DNA from: Arthrobacter horti
GTDB taxonomy: Bacteria; Actinomycetota; Actinomycetes; Actinomycetales; Micrococcaceae
Assembly (NCBI RefSeq): GCF_030731045.1
Contig: NZ_JAVALS010000003.1
Location: forward strand, 287,772-324,442
Length of the DNA stretch: 36,671 nt
Direction of reading: 5' to 3'
The notes beneath the pieces were generated by a model, which made no database searches, was not told the DNA's origin, and saw nothing but the letters and a program-made list of their open reading frames with translations. Made by a program: the position numbers and the translations under genes. Numbering within the stretch: position 1 is the stretch's first letter; every line of letters starts with the position of its first letter. Shown here in pieces: positions 16,408 through 24,396 of the stretch.

Positions 16408-17313
16408 ATGGACTCGCTTGCCGCAGCACCGGGCACCGGCCCGGCCACGAACCCCTTGCCCGTGATCCGGAAAGCCAAAGCAGCAGCCCGATTCGAAGAC
16501 CTCGCCCAGGGCCGCACGCTGGTCATGGGCGTGCTCAATGTGACCCCCGATTCCTTCAGCGACGGCGGGAACCACAGCACGGCGGACTCCGCCATCGCCC
16601 ATGGCCTGCGGATGTTCTACGGCGGGGCGGACATCATCGACGTGGGCGGTGAGTCCACCCGGCCCGGTGCCGATCCGGTCACCCCGGAGGAGGAACAGCG
16701 CCGCGTCCTGCCCGTGGTCGCGGCGATGGTCAAGGCCGGCGCCCTGGTCAGCATCGACACCGTCAACGCCTCCACGGCCGCCGCGGCACTGGATGCCGGT
16801 GCGCTGATCGTCAACGACGTCTCCGGCCAGCGGGTCACGGCCGAGATGATCGAGCTGGTCTCGGCCCGCAAGGTGCCGTACATCCTGACGCACTCCCGCG
16901 GGGACTCCCAGACCATGGACTCCCTGGCCGTGTACACGGACGTGGTGGGCGAGGTGGTGGCGGAACTCGAGGAGCTCCGCGGCCGCTTCCGCGCCGCTGG
17001 CCACGCTGATGAGCGCCTCATCCTGGACCCGGGGCTCGGCTTCGCCAAGGCCGGCGCCCAGAACTGGGAGCTGCTGCGCGGCCTGGACCGCCTGACGGGC
17101 CTGGGCCACCGCGTCCTGGTAGGCGCCTCCCGCAAGCGCTTCCTGGGCGAACTGCTCACCACGGCCGGCAAGGCCGCGGCCCCCATCGAGCGCGACGCCG
17201 CCACCGTGGCCGTCACGGCGCTCTCCGCCGGGCGCGGAGCCTGGGCGGTCCGCGTGCACGACGTCGGCCCCAACCTGGACGCGGTCAAGGTCGCCGCGCG
17301 CTTCTCGGCGTGA
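16408..17313 (+). CDS. folP: Dihydropteroate synthase
   Basis: Encodes 301 residues of the TIM-barrel enzyme that joins hydroxymethyl-dihydropterin pyrophosphate with p-aminobenzoate; it is the sulfonamide target. Signatures are GVLNVTPDSFSDGG (about 41-54), DVGGESTRPGA, ILDPGLGFAK and GASRKRFLG. The ~28 residues before the barrel are an extension of no evident function. The gene starts 7 bp after folE and overlaps folB by 4 bp. Confidence 0.97.
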   Translation: MDSLAAAPGTGPATNPLPVIRKAKAAARFEDLAQGRTLVMGVLNVTPDSFSDGGNHSTADSAIAHGLRMFYGGADIIDVGGESTRPGADPVTPEEEQRRVLPVVAAMVKAGALVSIDTVNASTAAAALDAGALIVNDVSGQRVTAEMIELVSARKVPYILTHSRGDSQTMDSLAVYTDVVGEVVAELEELRGRFRAAGHADERLILDPGLGFAKAGAQNWELLRGLDRLTGLGHRVLVGASRKRFLGELLTTAGKAAAPIERDAATVAVTALSAGRGAWAVRVHDVGPNLDAVKVAARFSA

Positions 17314-17759
17314 GCGTGGTGAGCGTGGGAGGGGTGCGCGGGCACATCCGCCCGCTGGACCGCATCGAACTGCGCGGCGTCACCGCCACCGGCTACCACG
17401 GGGTGTTCGACTTCGAGCGCCGCGAGGGCCAGCCGTTCGTGGTGGACCTGGTCATGCACCGCGACTTCACCCGGGCCGCCGCGAGCGACGACGTGGCGGA
17501 CACCGCCCACTACGGGCTTGTGGCGGAGGCCGTCACGGCCGTCATCGAGGGCCCGCCCGTGAACCTGATCGAGAAGCTTGCGGTCATGATCGCCCGCGCC
17601 GTCCTGGAAGGATTCGACGTGACCAGCGTGGAGGTGACCGTGCACAAGCCCAAGGCGCCCATCGAGGTGCCGTTCGGCGACGTCGCCGTCGTCGTCTCCC
17701 GCAGCCGCGAGGACTTCCCGGGGCTCGGGACAACCGGCTTCGGGGGAGGCGCCTCATGA
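17310..17759 (+). CDS. folB: Dihydroneopterin aldolase
   Basis: Encodes 149 residues of the enzyme that cleaves 7,8-dihydroneopterin to 6-hydroxymethyl-dihydropterin and glycolaldehyde. LRGVTATGYHGVFDFERREGQPFVVDL and NLIEKLAVMIARAVLE, followed by VTVHKPKAPIEVPFGDVAVVVSR, are family signatures. The start used is GTG 17310, overlapping the folP stop (GTGA); further in-frame GTG codons follow (for example 17316 and 17319), and the conserved domain only begins near residue 14, so the exact start is uncertain. The stop overlaps folK by 4 bp. Confidence 0.95.
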   Translation: MSVVSVGGVRGHIRPLDRIELRGVTATGYHGVFDFERREGQPFVVDLVMHRDFTRAAASDDVADTAHYGLVAEAVTAVIEGPPVNLIEKLAVMIARAVLEGFDVTSVEVTVHKPKAPIEVPFGDVAVVVSRSREDFPGLGTTGFGGGAS

Positions 17760-18250
17760 GCACCACGCGTGTGATCCTGGCCCTCGGCAGCAACCTCGGT
17801 GAGCGTCAGGGCATCCTGTCCGCCGCCGTCGCCGATCTGGTGAACCACCCGAAGGTCCACCTGGTGGACATTTCGCCCATCATCCAGACCAAATCGGTGG
17901 GTGGCCCGGAGGATTCCCCCGACTACCTGAACATGGTCATGGCCGTGGACACCGAGCTGACGCCGCTGGAACTCCTGGCGCACTGCCAGGCCGTGGAGCG
18001 GATGCACCACCGGGTGCGGGAGGTCCGCTGGGGCCCGCGCACCCTGGACGTGGACGTGATCGTGTTCGGCGAGCTCCGCAGCGACGACCCGGCCCTCACC
18101 CTGCCGCATCCGCGCGCCGCGGAACGTGCCTTCGTGCTGGTCCCGTGGGCCGCCATGGACCCCACGGCCGAGCTGAACGGCACACCGGTCAAGGAACTGG
18201 CCATCGCCGCAGCGGACTACCCGGACGCCGAAGAACTCGACGAGTACTGA
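17756..18250 (+). CDS. folK: 2-amino-4-hydroxy-6-hydroxymethyldihydropteridine pyrophosphokinase
   Basis: Encodes 164 residues of HPPK, which transfers pyrophosphate from ATP to the hydroxymethyl-pterin to make the FolP substrate. LALGSNLGERQGIL, DYLNMVMAVDTELTPLELL and RWGPRTLDVDVIVFG (metal-binding aspartates) are diagnostic, as is the following LPHPRAAERAFVLVPWA. ATG 17756 overlaps the folB stop (ATGA). With folE, folP and folB this completes the pterin branch. Confidence 0.97.
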   Translation: MSTTRVILALGSNLGERQGILSAAVADLVNHPKVHLVDISPIIQTKSVGGPEDSPDYLNMVMAVDTELTPLELLAHCQAVERMHHRVREVRWGPRTLDVDVIVFGELRSDDPALTLPHPRAAERAFVLVPWAAMDPTAELNGTPVKELAIAAADYPDAEELDEY

Positions 18251-18251
18251 C

Positions 18252-18752
18252 ATGCGTCTCATGCGTCCTGGCCGGCTGGTGGCCCTCGGCGTCATCTTCC
18301 TGGTGATCGGCTATCTGATGTCCGTGATCTCGCAGCGGTACAGCCTGGCGGTCCCGGTCCTGCCGGTCAGCGCCCTGTTCAGCATGCTGGCCATGTCCGC
18401 GCTGATCTTCGCTTTCGGCTGGCGGGTGCACCGCTGGAAGACGGCCAAGGTCAAGAAGCACCTGGACCCCATCGTGGCGGCCCGCACGCTGGTGCTGGCG
18501 CAGGCCGGCGCCTACGCGGGCACGGTCCTGTTCGGCTGGCACCTGGGCATCGTCCTGGAGCAGCTGCAGTACCTGGAATACTCCAGCGCCGTGGATCATG
18601 TGGTGAATGGCGCCATCATGTGCGGCGGCGGCGCGGTCATGCTGGCGGTGGGCCTGATCGTGGAACGTTTCTGCCGGATCCCCCCGGAGGACGACGGCAC
18701 GGAAGGAAAGCGCGACGAGCGCGGCAAGGGAACCGAGGGCGAATATGCGTGA
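18252..18752 (+). CDS. DUF3180 membrane protein
   Basis: Encodes 166 residues with four predicted transmembrane helices, at about residues 10-26, 35-53, 77-96 and 121-138, and a charged C-terminal tail (EDDGTEGKRDERGKG...). It matches the DUF3180 family, which sits downstream of folK across actinobacteria. Function is unknown. The ATG lies one base after the folK stop, so co-translation is likely. It overlaps the next gene by 8 bp. Confidence 0.88.
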   Translation: MRLMRPGRLVALGVIFLVIGYLMSVISQRYSLAVPVLPVSALFSMLAMSALIFAFGWRVHRWKTAKVKKHLDPIVAARTLVLAQAGAYAGTVLFGWHLGIVLEQLQYLEYSSAVDHVVNGAIMCGGGAVMLAVGLIVERFCRIPPEDDGTEGKRDERGKGTEGEYA

Positions 18753-19716
18753 GCAGTTGGGCGGACCGTCCGGATCCGCACCCCGGGCCGGCAGGCTGCG
18801 CGTCGGCGTGATCGGCGCCGGCAAGGTCGGCGCCGTGCTGGGCGCCGCCCTGCGGGCCGCGGAGCACGCAGTGACAGGCGTGACCGCCGTGTCCGAGGCC
18901 AGCCGCGAGCGGGCGGAGAACCTGCTGCCCGGCGTCCCGGTCCTGGAGGCCCGCGAGATCGTGGCCGGCTCGGATCTGGTGCTCCTGGCCGTCCCGGACG
19001 ACGTCCTCTCCGAGCTCGTCGCGGGCCTGGCCTCCCTGGGCGCGTGGAAGCCCGGCCAACTGGTGGCCCACACCTCCGGACGCTACGGCGTGGGCGTCCT
19101 GGAGCCGGTCCGCGCGGCCGGAGCCATCCCTCTGTCCATCCACCCGGCCATGACGTTCACGGGCCTCAGCCTGGACCTGGGACGCCTGACGGACTGCGTC
19201 TTCGGCGTCACGGCCGACGCCCCCATGCTGCCGATCGCTCAGGCCCTGGTGATCGAGATGGGCGGCGAGCCCGTGGTGATCCCGGAGGAGCAGCGCGTTC
19301 TGTACCACGCGGCCCTGGCGCACGGCTCCAACCACCTGGTCACGCTCGCCTCCCAGGCGGCGCAGCTGCTCGCCGAGATCGGCGTCGCCGAGCCGGAACG
19401 GCTCCTGGCCCCCCTCCTGCGCGCCTCGCTGGACAACGCCCTGGCCTCCGGCGAGTCCGCCCTCACCGGCCCGGTCTCCCGCGGCGACGCCGGCACGGTC
19501 GCCTCCCACCGCGAGGCTCTGACCGGGCGGGACGCGCTGCTGCGGCAGGCTTCGGAGGACGACGGCGGACCGCGCCCCGGCGGCCACCTCGCCGGCGCCG
19601 GTGACGATATTCTGGAGTCCTACCTCGCCATGGCCCGGGCCACCTTGCAGCGCGCGGTCCGGCAGGACCGCCTCCGCGCGGAACAGGCCGCGGCCCTGGG
19701 CGACGTCCTGGGCTGA
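18745..19716 (+). CDS. Rossmann-fold DUF2520 reductase-like protein
   Basis: Encodes 323 residues. The N-terminus is a Rossmann domain with VGVIGAGKVG (G24-x-G26-x-x-G29), then VLLAVPDDVLSEL and LVAHTSGRYG. The C-terminal half is the helical DUF2520 domain with PLSIHPAMTFTG and LYHAALAHGSNHLVTL. This is the layout of beta-hydroxyacid and ketopantoate reductase relatives, but no substrate is established. The gene lies directly before panC, and this pairing is common in actinobacteria, so a role in the pantoate branch is possible but unproven. The start ATG 18745 overlaps the previous gene by 8 bp. Confidence 0.88.
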   Translation: MREQLGGPSGSAPRAGRLRVGVIGAGKVGAVLGAALRAAEHAVTGVTAVSEASRERAENLLPGVPVLEAREIVAGSDLVLLAVPDDVLSELVAGLASLGAWKPGQLVAHTSGRYGVGVLEPVRAAGAIPLSIHPAMTFTGLSLDLGRLTDCVFGVTADAPMLPIAQALVIEMGGEPVVIPEEQRVLYHAALAHGSNHLVTLASQAAQLLAEIGVAEPERLLAPLLRASLDNALASGESALTGPVSRGDAGTVASHREALTGRDALLRQASEDDGGPRPGGHLAGAGDDILESYLAMARATLQRAVRQDRLRAEQAAALGDVLG

Positions 19717-19762
19717 GCGCGGGGCCGGAACACAGAACTGAAGAACGAGAAGGACAGCAGCC

Positions 19763-20644
19763 ATGGGCATCGAACTCATCACCACCACCGAGGGACTGCG
19801 CACCCGGCTGGCGGAGCTGTCCCAGGCGGAGCGGCTGAGGTCCGCAGGCTTCGTCCCCACCATGGGTGCCCTCCACTCCGGCCATGCCGCCCTGGCCCGC
19901 CGCGCCGCCGAGGAGAACGATCTGGCGCTGGCCAGCATCTTCGTGAACCCCCTCCAGTTCGGAGAGGCCGTGGACCTGGAGCGCTACCCGCGAACCCTGG
20001 ACGCCGACCTGGAGCTCCTGGACGCCGCCGGTGTCCGCCTGGCCTTCGCGCCGAGCGTCGAGGAGATGTACCCCTACGGCGAACCCGGTGTCCGCGTGAC
20101 CGCGGGGCCGCTCGCCGCCAAGTGGGAAGGTGCCTCCCGCCCCGGCCACTTCGACGGCGCCCTGACCGTGGTGGCCAAGCTCCTGCACCTGGCCCACGCC
20201 CCTGTGCCCGTGAACCGCGCCTACTTCGGCCAGAAGGACGCCCAGCAGCTCACCCTGGTGCAGCAGATGGTGGACGATCTGAACCTCGACGTCCAGATCG
20301 TCCCCGTGCCGATCGTGCGCGACGCGGACGGGCTGGCCCTGTCCAGCCGCAACCGTTTCCTCTCCGAGGCAGAGCGGGAGTCCGCGCTGGTCCTCTCCCG
20401 CGCCCTGCGCCTGCTGGAGGAGCGCGCCGCCGCCCACGAACCCCTGGACCTGGACTCCGCCGTGGCCCTGGTCCAGTCCGCTCCCGGTGTGGAGTTGGAC
20501 TACTTCGAGGTGGTGGACCCCCGGACCCTGGAACCGCTGGCCGAGAACTGTGAGTTCACGCCGTTCCGTGGGGAGGGGCTGGCGATTGTTGCGGCGAAGG
20601 TAGGGCCGGTGCGGCTCATCGACAACGCCGTGCTGAGTTCTTGA
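19763..20644 (+). CDS. panC: Pantothenate synthetase
   Basis: Encodes 293 residues of the ATP-dependent ligase joining pantoate and beta-alanine. [18 protein letters not shown] (about 32-49) carries the HxGH ATP site. [27 protein letters not shown] and LSSRNRFLS (KMSKS-equivalent) are diagnostic. ATG 19763 is preceded by AAGGA. The 46-bp gap after the DUF2520 gene has no terminator. A long stem-loop lies just after the stop. Confidence 0.97.
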   Translation: MGIELITTTEGLRTRLAELSQAERLRSAGFVPTMGALHSGHAALARRAAEENDLALASIFVNPLQFGEAVDLERYPRTLDADLELLDAAGVRLAFAPSVEEMYPYGEPGVRVTAGPLAAKWEGASRPGHFDGALTVVAKLLHLAHAPVPVNRAYFGQKDAQQLTLVQQMVDDLNLDVQIVPVPIVRDADGLALSSRNRFLSEAERESALVLSRALRLLEERAAAHEPLDLDSAVALVQSAPGVELDYFEVVDPRTLEPLAENCEFTPFRGEGLAIVAAKVGPVRLIDNAVLSS

Positions 20645-20823
20645 CGTTGGCGCCGTCGCTTTGACGGCTTTCCACGCGACTTAGACACGCATCTGCGCTC
20701 GTTCCTCGCTTCGATGCGCGATGCGTCGCTTTCGGAAAGCCGTCGGCGCGACGCCCTGTGGGTTCCGCGCGGCGTTGTTGGTGAGGCCTGGGGCGAAGGG
20801 TGCTTATCCCGGGGGTCTGTGCG
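20645..20823. other. panC-MFS intergenic region, 3' part, with a long stem-loop
   Basis: No gene is seen in the 525-bp gap 20645-21169. Its first part holds a large imperfect hairpin. GCGCCG (20650-20655) plus ACGGCTTTCC (20664-20673) pair with GGAAAGCCGTCGGCGC (20734-20749), leaving an 8-base bulge. The interior (20674-20733) can fold further through GCGAC/GTCGC. It probably terminates the folate-pantothenate operon or is a repeat element. It contains CCTCGCTTCG, a word also found in the 59-bp repeat at the window start. The rest of the gap is the leader of the MFS gene. Confidence 0.55.
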
Positions 20824-20829
20824 TAAACT
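20824..20829 (+). promoter_or_regulatory. -10 element TAAACT of the MFS leader transcript
   Basis: TAAACT fits the TANNNT -10 pattern. A GTG codon that opens an 11-codon frame follows after six bases, so the RNA would start at that GTG. The same hexamer precedes lysS. A convincing -35 is not visible; TGCTTA at 20801 is at the right distance but weak. Confidence 0.5.
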
Positions 20830-20835
20830 GAGAGT

Positions 20836-20871
20836 GTGCGTCTGATTGTGAACACACCGCTTTCTGCCTGA
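20836..20871 (+). CDS. Putative leaderless leader peptide upstream of the MFS exporter
   Basis: GTG 20836 opens an 11-codon frame reading MRLIVNTPLSA and stopping at TGA 20869-20871. It has no Shine-Dalgarno and sits where transcription is expected to begin, six bases after TAAACT. The following ~290 bases up to the MFS gene are rich in hairpins: 20888-20902, 20941-20958 and 20991-21003. Leaderless short ORFs of this kind control antibiotic-resistance genes in actinobacteria by ribosome stalling. The peptide itself is not one I recognise. Confidence 0.4.
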   Translation: MRLIVNTPLSA

Positions 20872-21142
20872 GCGGCCACCTGTGTGCGCCGGGATCCCCG
20901 GCTGACGGTGCCCGCTGTGCGGTGTGTGAGGCCCTGCCATGAGTGCGTCTGAGCACTCTCGTGTGCGCACGGGCCAGCCTTGTCCACCAACCCCTGTCAG
21001 GGGAGTGCCTGCCGTGCGGATCATCCGTTCAGGCCGTCCGGGATCAGAGGGAATCGGATGCCTCGTCGCGTTGTTTCCCGTGAACCACCAGCCGTGAACC
21101 ATGCCACCGCGTGGGACCCGGACCCCGGCCCACCAGGCTCCC

Positions 21143-21164
21143 CGTCCATCCACTCGCTAGGACG
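21143..21164 (+). promoter_or_regulatory. Hairpin covering the MFS Shine-Dalgarno
   Basis: CGTCC (21143-21147) can pair with GGACG (21160-21164) over a 12-base loop. The paired right arm overlaps AGGA (21159-21162), the Shine-Dalgarno for ATG 21170. In the folded state ribosome access would be reduced, as expected for a translational attenuator. The stem is only five base pairs, so it needs to be judged together with the rest of the leader. Confidence 0.35.
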
Positions 21165-21169
21165 TGACC

Positions 21170-22669
21170 ATGACCCCCGAGACCCCTGTATCCCCCGGCG
21201 CGGCGCCAGAGGCGCCGATCGCCCCTGAGATCCTCGCCGGCGTGCCCGGCCCCGCACCCGCGGCGGAGGCCCCGGAGAAGTTGCCGCGCGACGTCGTCGT
21301 GATCATCAGCGTGCTGCTGGTGTCCACCTTCACCGTGTTCCTCAACGAGACCATCATGAATGTGGCCCTGCCGCGCCTCATGACCGCTCTGGACGTCTCC
21401 GAGAGCACCGTGCAGTGGCTCGCCACCGGCTTCATGCTGACCATGGCCGTGGTCATCCCCACCACCGGGTTCATCCTCGAACGGCTCAGCACCCGGCAGT
21501 CGTTCTTCCTGGCCATGGGCCTGTTCAGCACCGGGACGCTGATCGCCGCGGCCGCCCCCGGCTTCGGTGTCCTGCTCCTGGGCCGCGTGGTCCAGGCGTC
21601 CGGCACGGCCATCATGATGCCGCTGCTCATGACCACCATCCTGACCTTGGTCCCCATGAACAAGCGGGGCATGGTGATGGGCAACATCACCATCGCGATG
21701 TCCGTGGCGCCGGCGCTCGGGCCCACTGTGTCCGGGCTCATCCTGGAGCACTTCGAATGGCGCTTCATGTTCATCTTCGTCCTGCCGGTGGCCGCCCTGG
21801 CCCTCCTGGTGGGCGCGAAGTACCTGGGCAATGTGGGGGAGCAGGGGCGGCAGAGGCTGGACATGCTCTCCGTGCTGCTGACCATCCCCGCGTTCGGCGG
21901 CGTGGTCTACGGTCTCAGCCAGATCGGCGGCGGGCACGGCGGACAGAGCGGGCCGTCCGCTGGGGCCATTGCAGCCCTGGCCGTGGGAGTGATCGCCCTG
22001 GGCCTGTTCGTCTGGCGGCAGCTGGCCCTGCAGCGCACCGACGCCCCGCTTCTGGATCTCCGCGCTTTCAGCCACCGTATGTTCACGGTGTCCGTGCTCC
22101 TGCTGGTGGTGGCGATGGTGGCCCTGTTCGGCACCGTGATTCTGCTCCCGCTGTTCTTGCAGAAGGTCCTGGGTGCGGAGCCCCTGGTCACCGGCCTTGT
22201 CATGCTGCCGGGTGGCCTGGCGATGGGCCTCTCCGGCCCGTTCATCGGCCGCATGTACGACAAAGTGGGGCCGCGTCCGCTCACGGTGACCGGCTCCGTC
22301 CTCATGGTGCTGTGCCTGTGGCAGTTCTCCTTGATGAGCGCCTCCACTCCCATCTGGTGGGTGACGGTGATCCAGACGGTCCTGAACTTCTCCCTGGCCA
22401 TGCTCTTCACCCCGGCGTTCACCAACGGCCTGAACCCGCTCCCGCCGCAGCTGTACTCGCACGGTTCCGCCATCCTGGGCACCCTGCAGCAGGTGGCGGG
22501 AGCGGCCGGCACAGCCCTGCTGGTCTCCCTGTTCGCGGCCGGCGTCGCGCTCCACGGTGACCTCATCGACGGCACGCGGATCGCGTTCCTGACGGCGGCC
22601 GGCGTGGCGGTCCTCGCCGTCGTCCTCTCCGCCATGATGCGCAAGGTGGAGGGACCCTCCCAGCACTGA
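21170..22669 (+). CDS. MFS drug:H+ antiporter of the DHA2 (EmrB/QacA) family
   Basis: Encodes 499 residues with a proline/alanine-rich N-terminal tail (~40 residues) and about 14 transmembrane helices, the DHA2 topology. Helix 1 has NETIMNVALPRLMTAL. The loop 2-3/motif A-like region and antiporter motif C (APALGPTVSGLIL) are recognisable. It most likely exports drugs or toxic metabolites with proton antiport across the cytoplasmic membrane; the substrate is unknown. I chose ATG 21170 (AGGA seven bases upstream) over GTG 21164 two codons earlier. It is preceded by a ~335-base structured leader with a putative leader peptide, and followed by a terminator. Confidence 0.92.
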   Translation: MTPETPVSPGAAPEAPIAPEILAGVPGPAPAAEAPEKLPRDVVVIISVLLVSTFTVFLNETIMNVALPRLMTALDVSESTVQWLATGFMLTMAVVIPTTGFILERLSTRQSFFLAMGLFSTGTLIAAAAPGFGVLLLGRVVQASGTAIMMPLLMTTILTLVPMNKRGMVMGNITIAMSVAPALGPTVSGLILEHFEWRFMFIFVLPVAALALLVGAKYLGNVGEQGRQRLDMLSVLLTIPAFGGVVYGLSQIGGGHGGQSGPSAGAIAALAVGVIALGLFVWRQLALQRTDAPLLDLRAFSHRMFTVSVLLLVVAMVALFGTVILLPLFLQKVLGAEPLVTGLVMLPGGLAMGLSGPFIGRMYDKVGPRPLTVTGSVLMVLCLWQFSLMSASTPIWWVTVIQTVLNFSLAMLFTPAFTNGLNPLPPQLYSHGSAILGTLQQVAGAAGTALLVSLFAAGVALHGDLIDGTRIAFLTAAGVAVLAVVLSAMMRKVEGPSQH

Positions 22670-22678
22670 TGACGCCAC

Positions 22679-22738
22679 CGGCGAGCCGCGTCCCCACCCA
22701 CGGAAAATGTGCGGTGCGGGCCGCGGCTCGCCGTGTTT
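22679..22738 (+). terminator. Stem-loop terminator after the MFS gene
   Basis: CGGCGAGCCGCG (22679-22690) pairs perfectly with CGCGGCTCGCCG (22722-22733), and the stem is followed by TGTTT. The 31-base loop is long but the 12-bp GC-rich stem is strong. It separates the MFS gene from the LCP gene. Confidence 0.7.
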
Positions 22739-22871
22739 CCGGAGCGTCCCTGGGCGGGATGTTCAGATCTTCTGAGTAGCATTGGCCCGTCACACGCACT
22801 CCGGAGGGCGGCCTGCCCCCCAGGGCCTGGCCTGAGAACTGTGCCTACGAGGCCTGTCCCCAGGAGACCCC

Positions 22872-24299
22872 ATGAAGAACGACCGCCGCGACAGTTTCGC
22901 CGCCAGCAAGGCGACTGACGCACCCGCATCACCCCCTCGTCTGCTGGCGAAGGGTGCTTCAGCACGCCATCCCCGCAGCGTCTACCTCCGCCGCCGTGTC
23001 ATGGTCCTCACCGGGCTGCTGGTCACGGTGGCCGTGGTGCTGGCCGGGGTGTTCGTGGCCAGCACCTACTTCGGCCTGGAAGGCGACATCCGCCGCTCGA
23101 ACGCCCTGGACGGCTCCAAGGGCCTGGACCAGGACACCAACATCCTCCTCATGGGCCTGGACAGCCGGCTCGACGAGAACGGCAAGCCGCTCTCCCAGGA
23201 GGAGTACGACGCGCTGCACGCCGGGGACTCCGGCATCGGCGGATACAACAGCAACGTCCTGATGCTCCTGCACATCCCCAAGGACGGCAGCACCGCCCAG
23301 ATCGTGTCCATCCCGCGCGACGACTACGTGGACCTTCCGGGCCAGCCGGACGGCATGGACAAGGGCAAGATCAAAGAGGCGTACGGCTTCGCCATGGATC
23401 AGGCCATGAAGAAGTTCACCAACGATCCCCAGGGCCGCAGCCAGGACCAGATCTACCAGGACGCCCGCGACGAGGGCCGCAAGGAGGAGATCTCCACCGT
23501 GGAACAGTTCCTGAACGTCAAGGTGGACCACTTCGTGGAGGTCACCATGGCGGCGTTCCTCTCCGTGGCCGAGGCCGTGGCGCCCATCAAGGTCTGCCTC
23601 CAGCACGACACCTCGGATACCTTCTCCGGCGCCGACTTCAAGGCCGGTGTCCAGGAGATCAACGCCAAGCAGGCCGTGGCCTTCGTCCGCCAGCGCCGGG
23701 ACACCTCCGGGTCCGGTTACGATCTGACAGACCTGGACCGCTCCCGCCGCCAGCAGGCGTTCATCACCTCCCTGGCCACGCAGCTCAAGCAGCAGGGCAC
23801 GTTCACGGACCTGGGCAAGATCAACGGGATCGTGGGTGCGCTCAAGGACAAGATCGCCGTGGACCAGGGCCTGAACCTGGTGGACCTCGGCATGAAGGCC
23901 AAGCAGCTGGGCGCGAATCACGCGCGCTTCGTCACGCTGCCGATCCTCAGCTACGGCACCTCGGACACGGGCGAGTCCGTCAACCTGGTGGACCAGGACG
24001 CCGTGCGGAAGATGGCCGCCCGGGTGCTGGGCGGCGGACCGGTTGATGAGCCGACGACGGCGGCGCCCCCTGCCGCGGACGGCTCGGGTTCCGGTGGGCA
24101 GGGATCGGGTGGGCAGGGTTCCGCCGGCGCGGGCACCGTCGCTGCGCCCCCGCAGCAGGACCCTACCCAGCAGGACCCCGCCCAGCAGCAGCCCGCGGCG
24201 CCTGCACCCGCGCCGTCGTCGTCGGCTCCGGGCGGGAGCTACAACGCCGGCGACTGGAACACCACGCTCAGCGGCGGCGGGGTGCCCTGCGTGAAGTGA
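22872..24299 (+). CDS. LytR-CpsA-Psr (LCP) family cell-wall ligase
   Basis: Encodes 475 residues. A ~40-residue basic cytoplasmic N-terminus is followed by one transmembrane helix (about 43-66) and an extracytoplasmic LCP domain. Conserved LCP features are NILLMGLDSR, SNVLMLLHIPKDGS, VSIPRDDYVDLPG and RRDTSGSGYDLTDLDRSRRQQAFI, whose arginines bind the pyrophosphate of the polyprenyl donor. LCP enzymes attach secondary polymers (teichoic acid, arabinogalactan or capsule) to peptidoglycan. The last ~85 residues are low-complexity Gly/Ser/Gln/Pro (SGGQGSGGQGS, QQDPTQQDPAQQQ) and end in a short Cys-containing tail. ATG 22872 has AGGAG at good spacing. Confidence 0.93.
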   Translation: MKNDRRDSFAASKATDAPASPPRLLAKGASARHPRSVYLRRRVMVLTGLLVTVAVVLAGVFVASTYFGLEGDIRRSNALDGSKGLDQDTNILLMGLDSRLDENGKPLSQEEYDALHAGDSGIGGYNSNVLMLLHIPKDGSTAQIVSIPRDDYVDLPGQPDGMDKGKIKEAYGFAMDQAMKKFTNDPQGRSQDQIYQDARDEGRKEEISTVEQFLNVKVDHFVEVTMAAFLSVAEAVAPIKVCLQHDTSDTFSGADFKAGVQEINAKQAVAFVRQRRDTSGSGYDLTDLDRSRRQQAFITSLATQLKQQGTFTDLGKINGIVGALKDKIAVDQGLNLVDLGMKAKQLGANHARFVTLPILSYGTSDTGESVNLVDQDAVRKMAARVLGGGPVDEPTTAAPPAADGSGSGGQGSGGQGSAGAGTVAAPPQQDPTQQDPAQQQPAAPAPAPSSSAPGGSYNAGDWNTTLSGGGVPCVK

Positions 24300-24324
24300 C
24301 ACCCTCCAGCCCCACGCGAACCGT

Positions 24325-24365
24325 CATTTAATCGCAGTCGTAGGCGCGAACACTGCGATTAAATG
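24325..24365. terminator. Perfect AT-rich palindrome between convergent genes
   Basis: CATTTAATCGCAGT (24325-24338) and ACTGCGATTAAATG (24352-24365) form a perfect 14-bp inverted repeat with a 13-base loop. It lies midway in the 97-bp gap between the convergent LCP and hydrolase genes, so it could terminate both. The AT-rich outer end (ATTTAAT) is unusual for this genome and can supply U-tracts on either strand. Confidence 0.65.
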
Positions 24366-24396
24366 CACTCTCGGCGTGCGGATCGAGGCCGGAGCA

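Noticed and set aside
20939..21097. A ~52-codon ORF (starting MSASEHSRVR) in the MFS leader as a second leader peptide
   Set aside because: No convincing Shine-Dalgarno, an Arg/Pro/Gly-rich composition, and it overlaps the hairpins. It could still be translated, but I cannot support it.
21044..22678. A 544-codon open frame antisense to the MFS gene
   Set aside because: His/Gln/Gly/Asp-rich, as expected from the reverse strand of hydrophobic G/C-rich codons; not a protein-like sequence.
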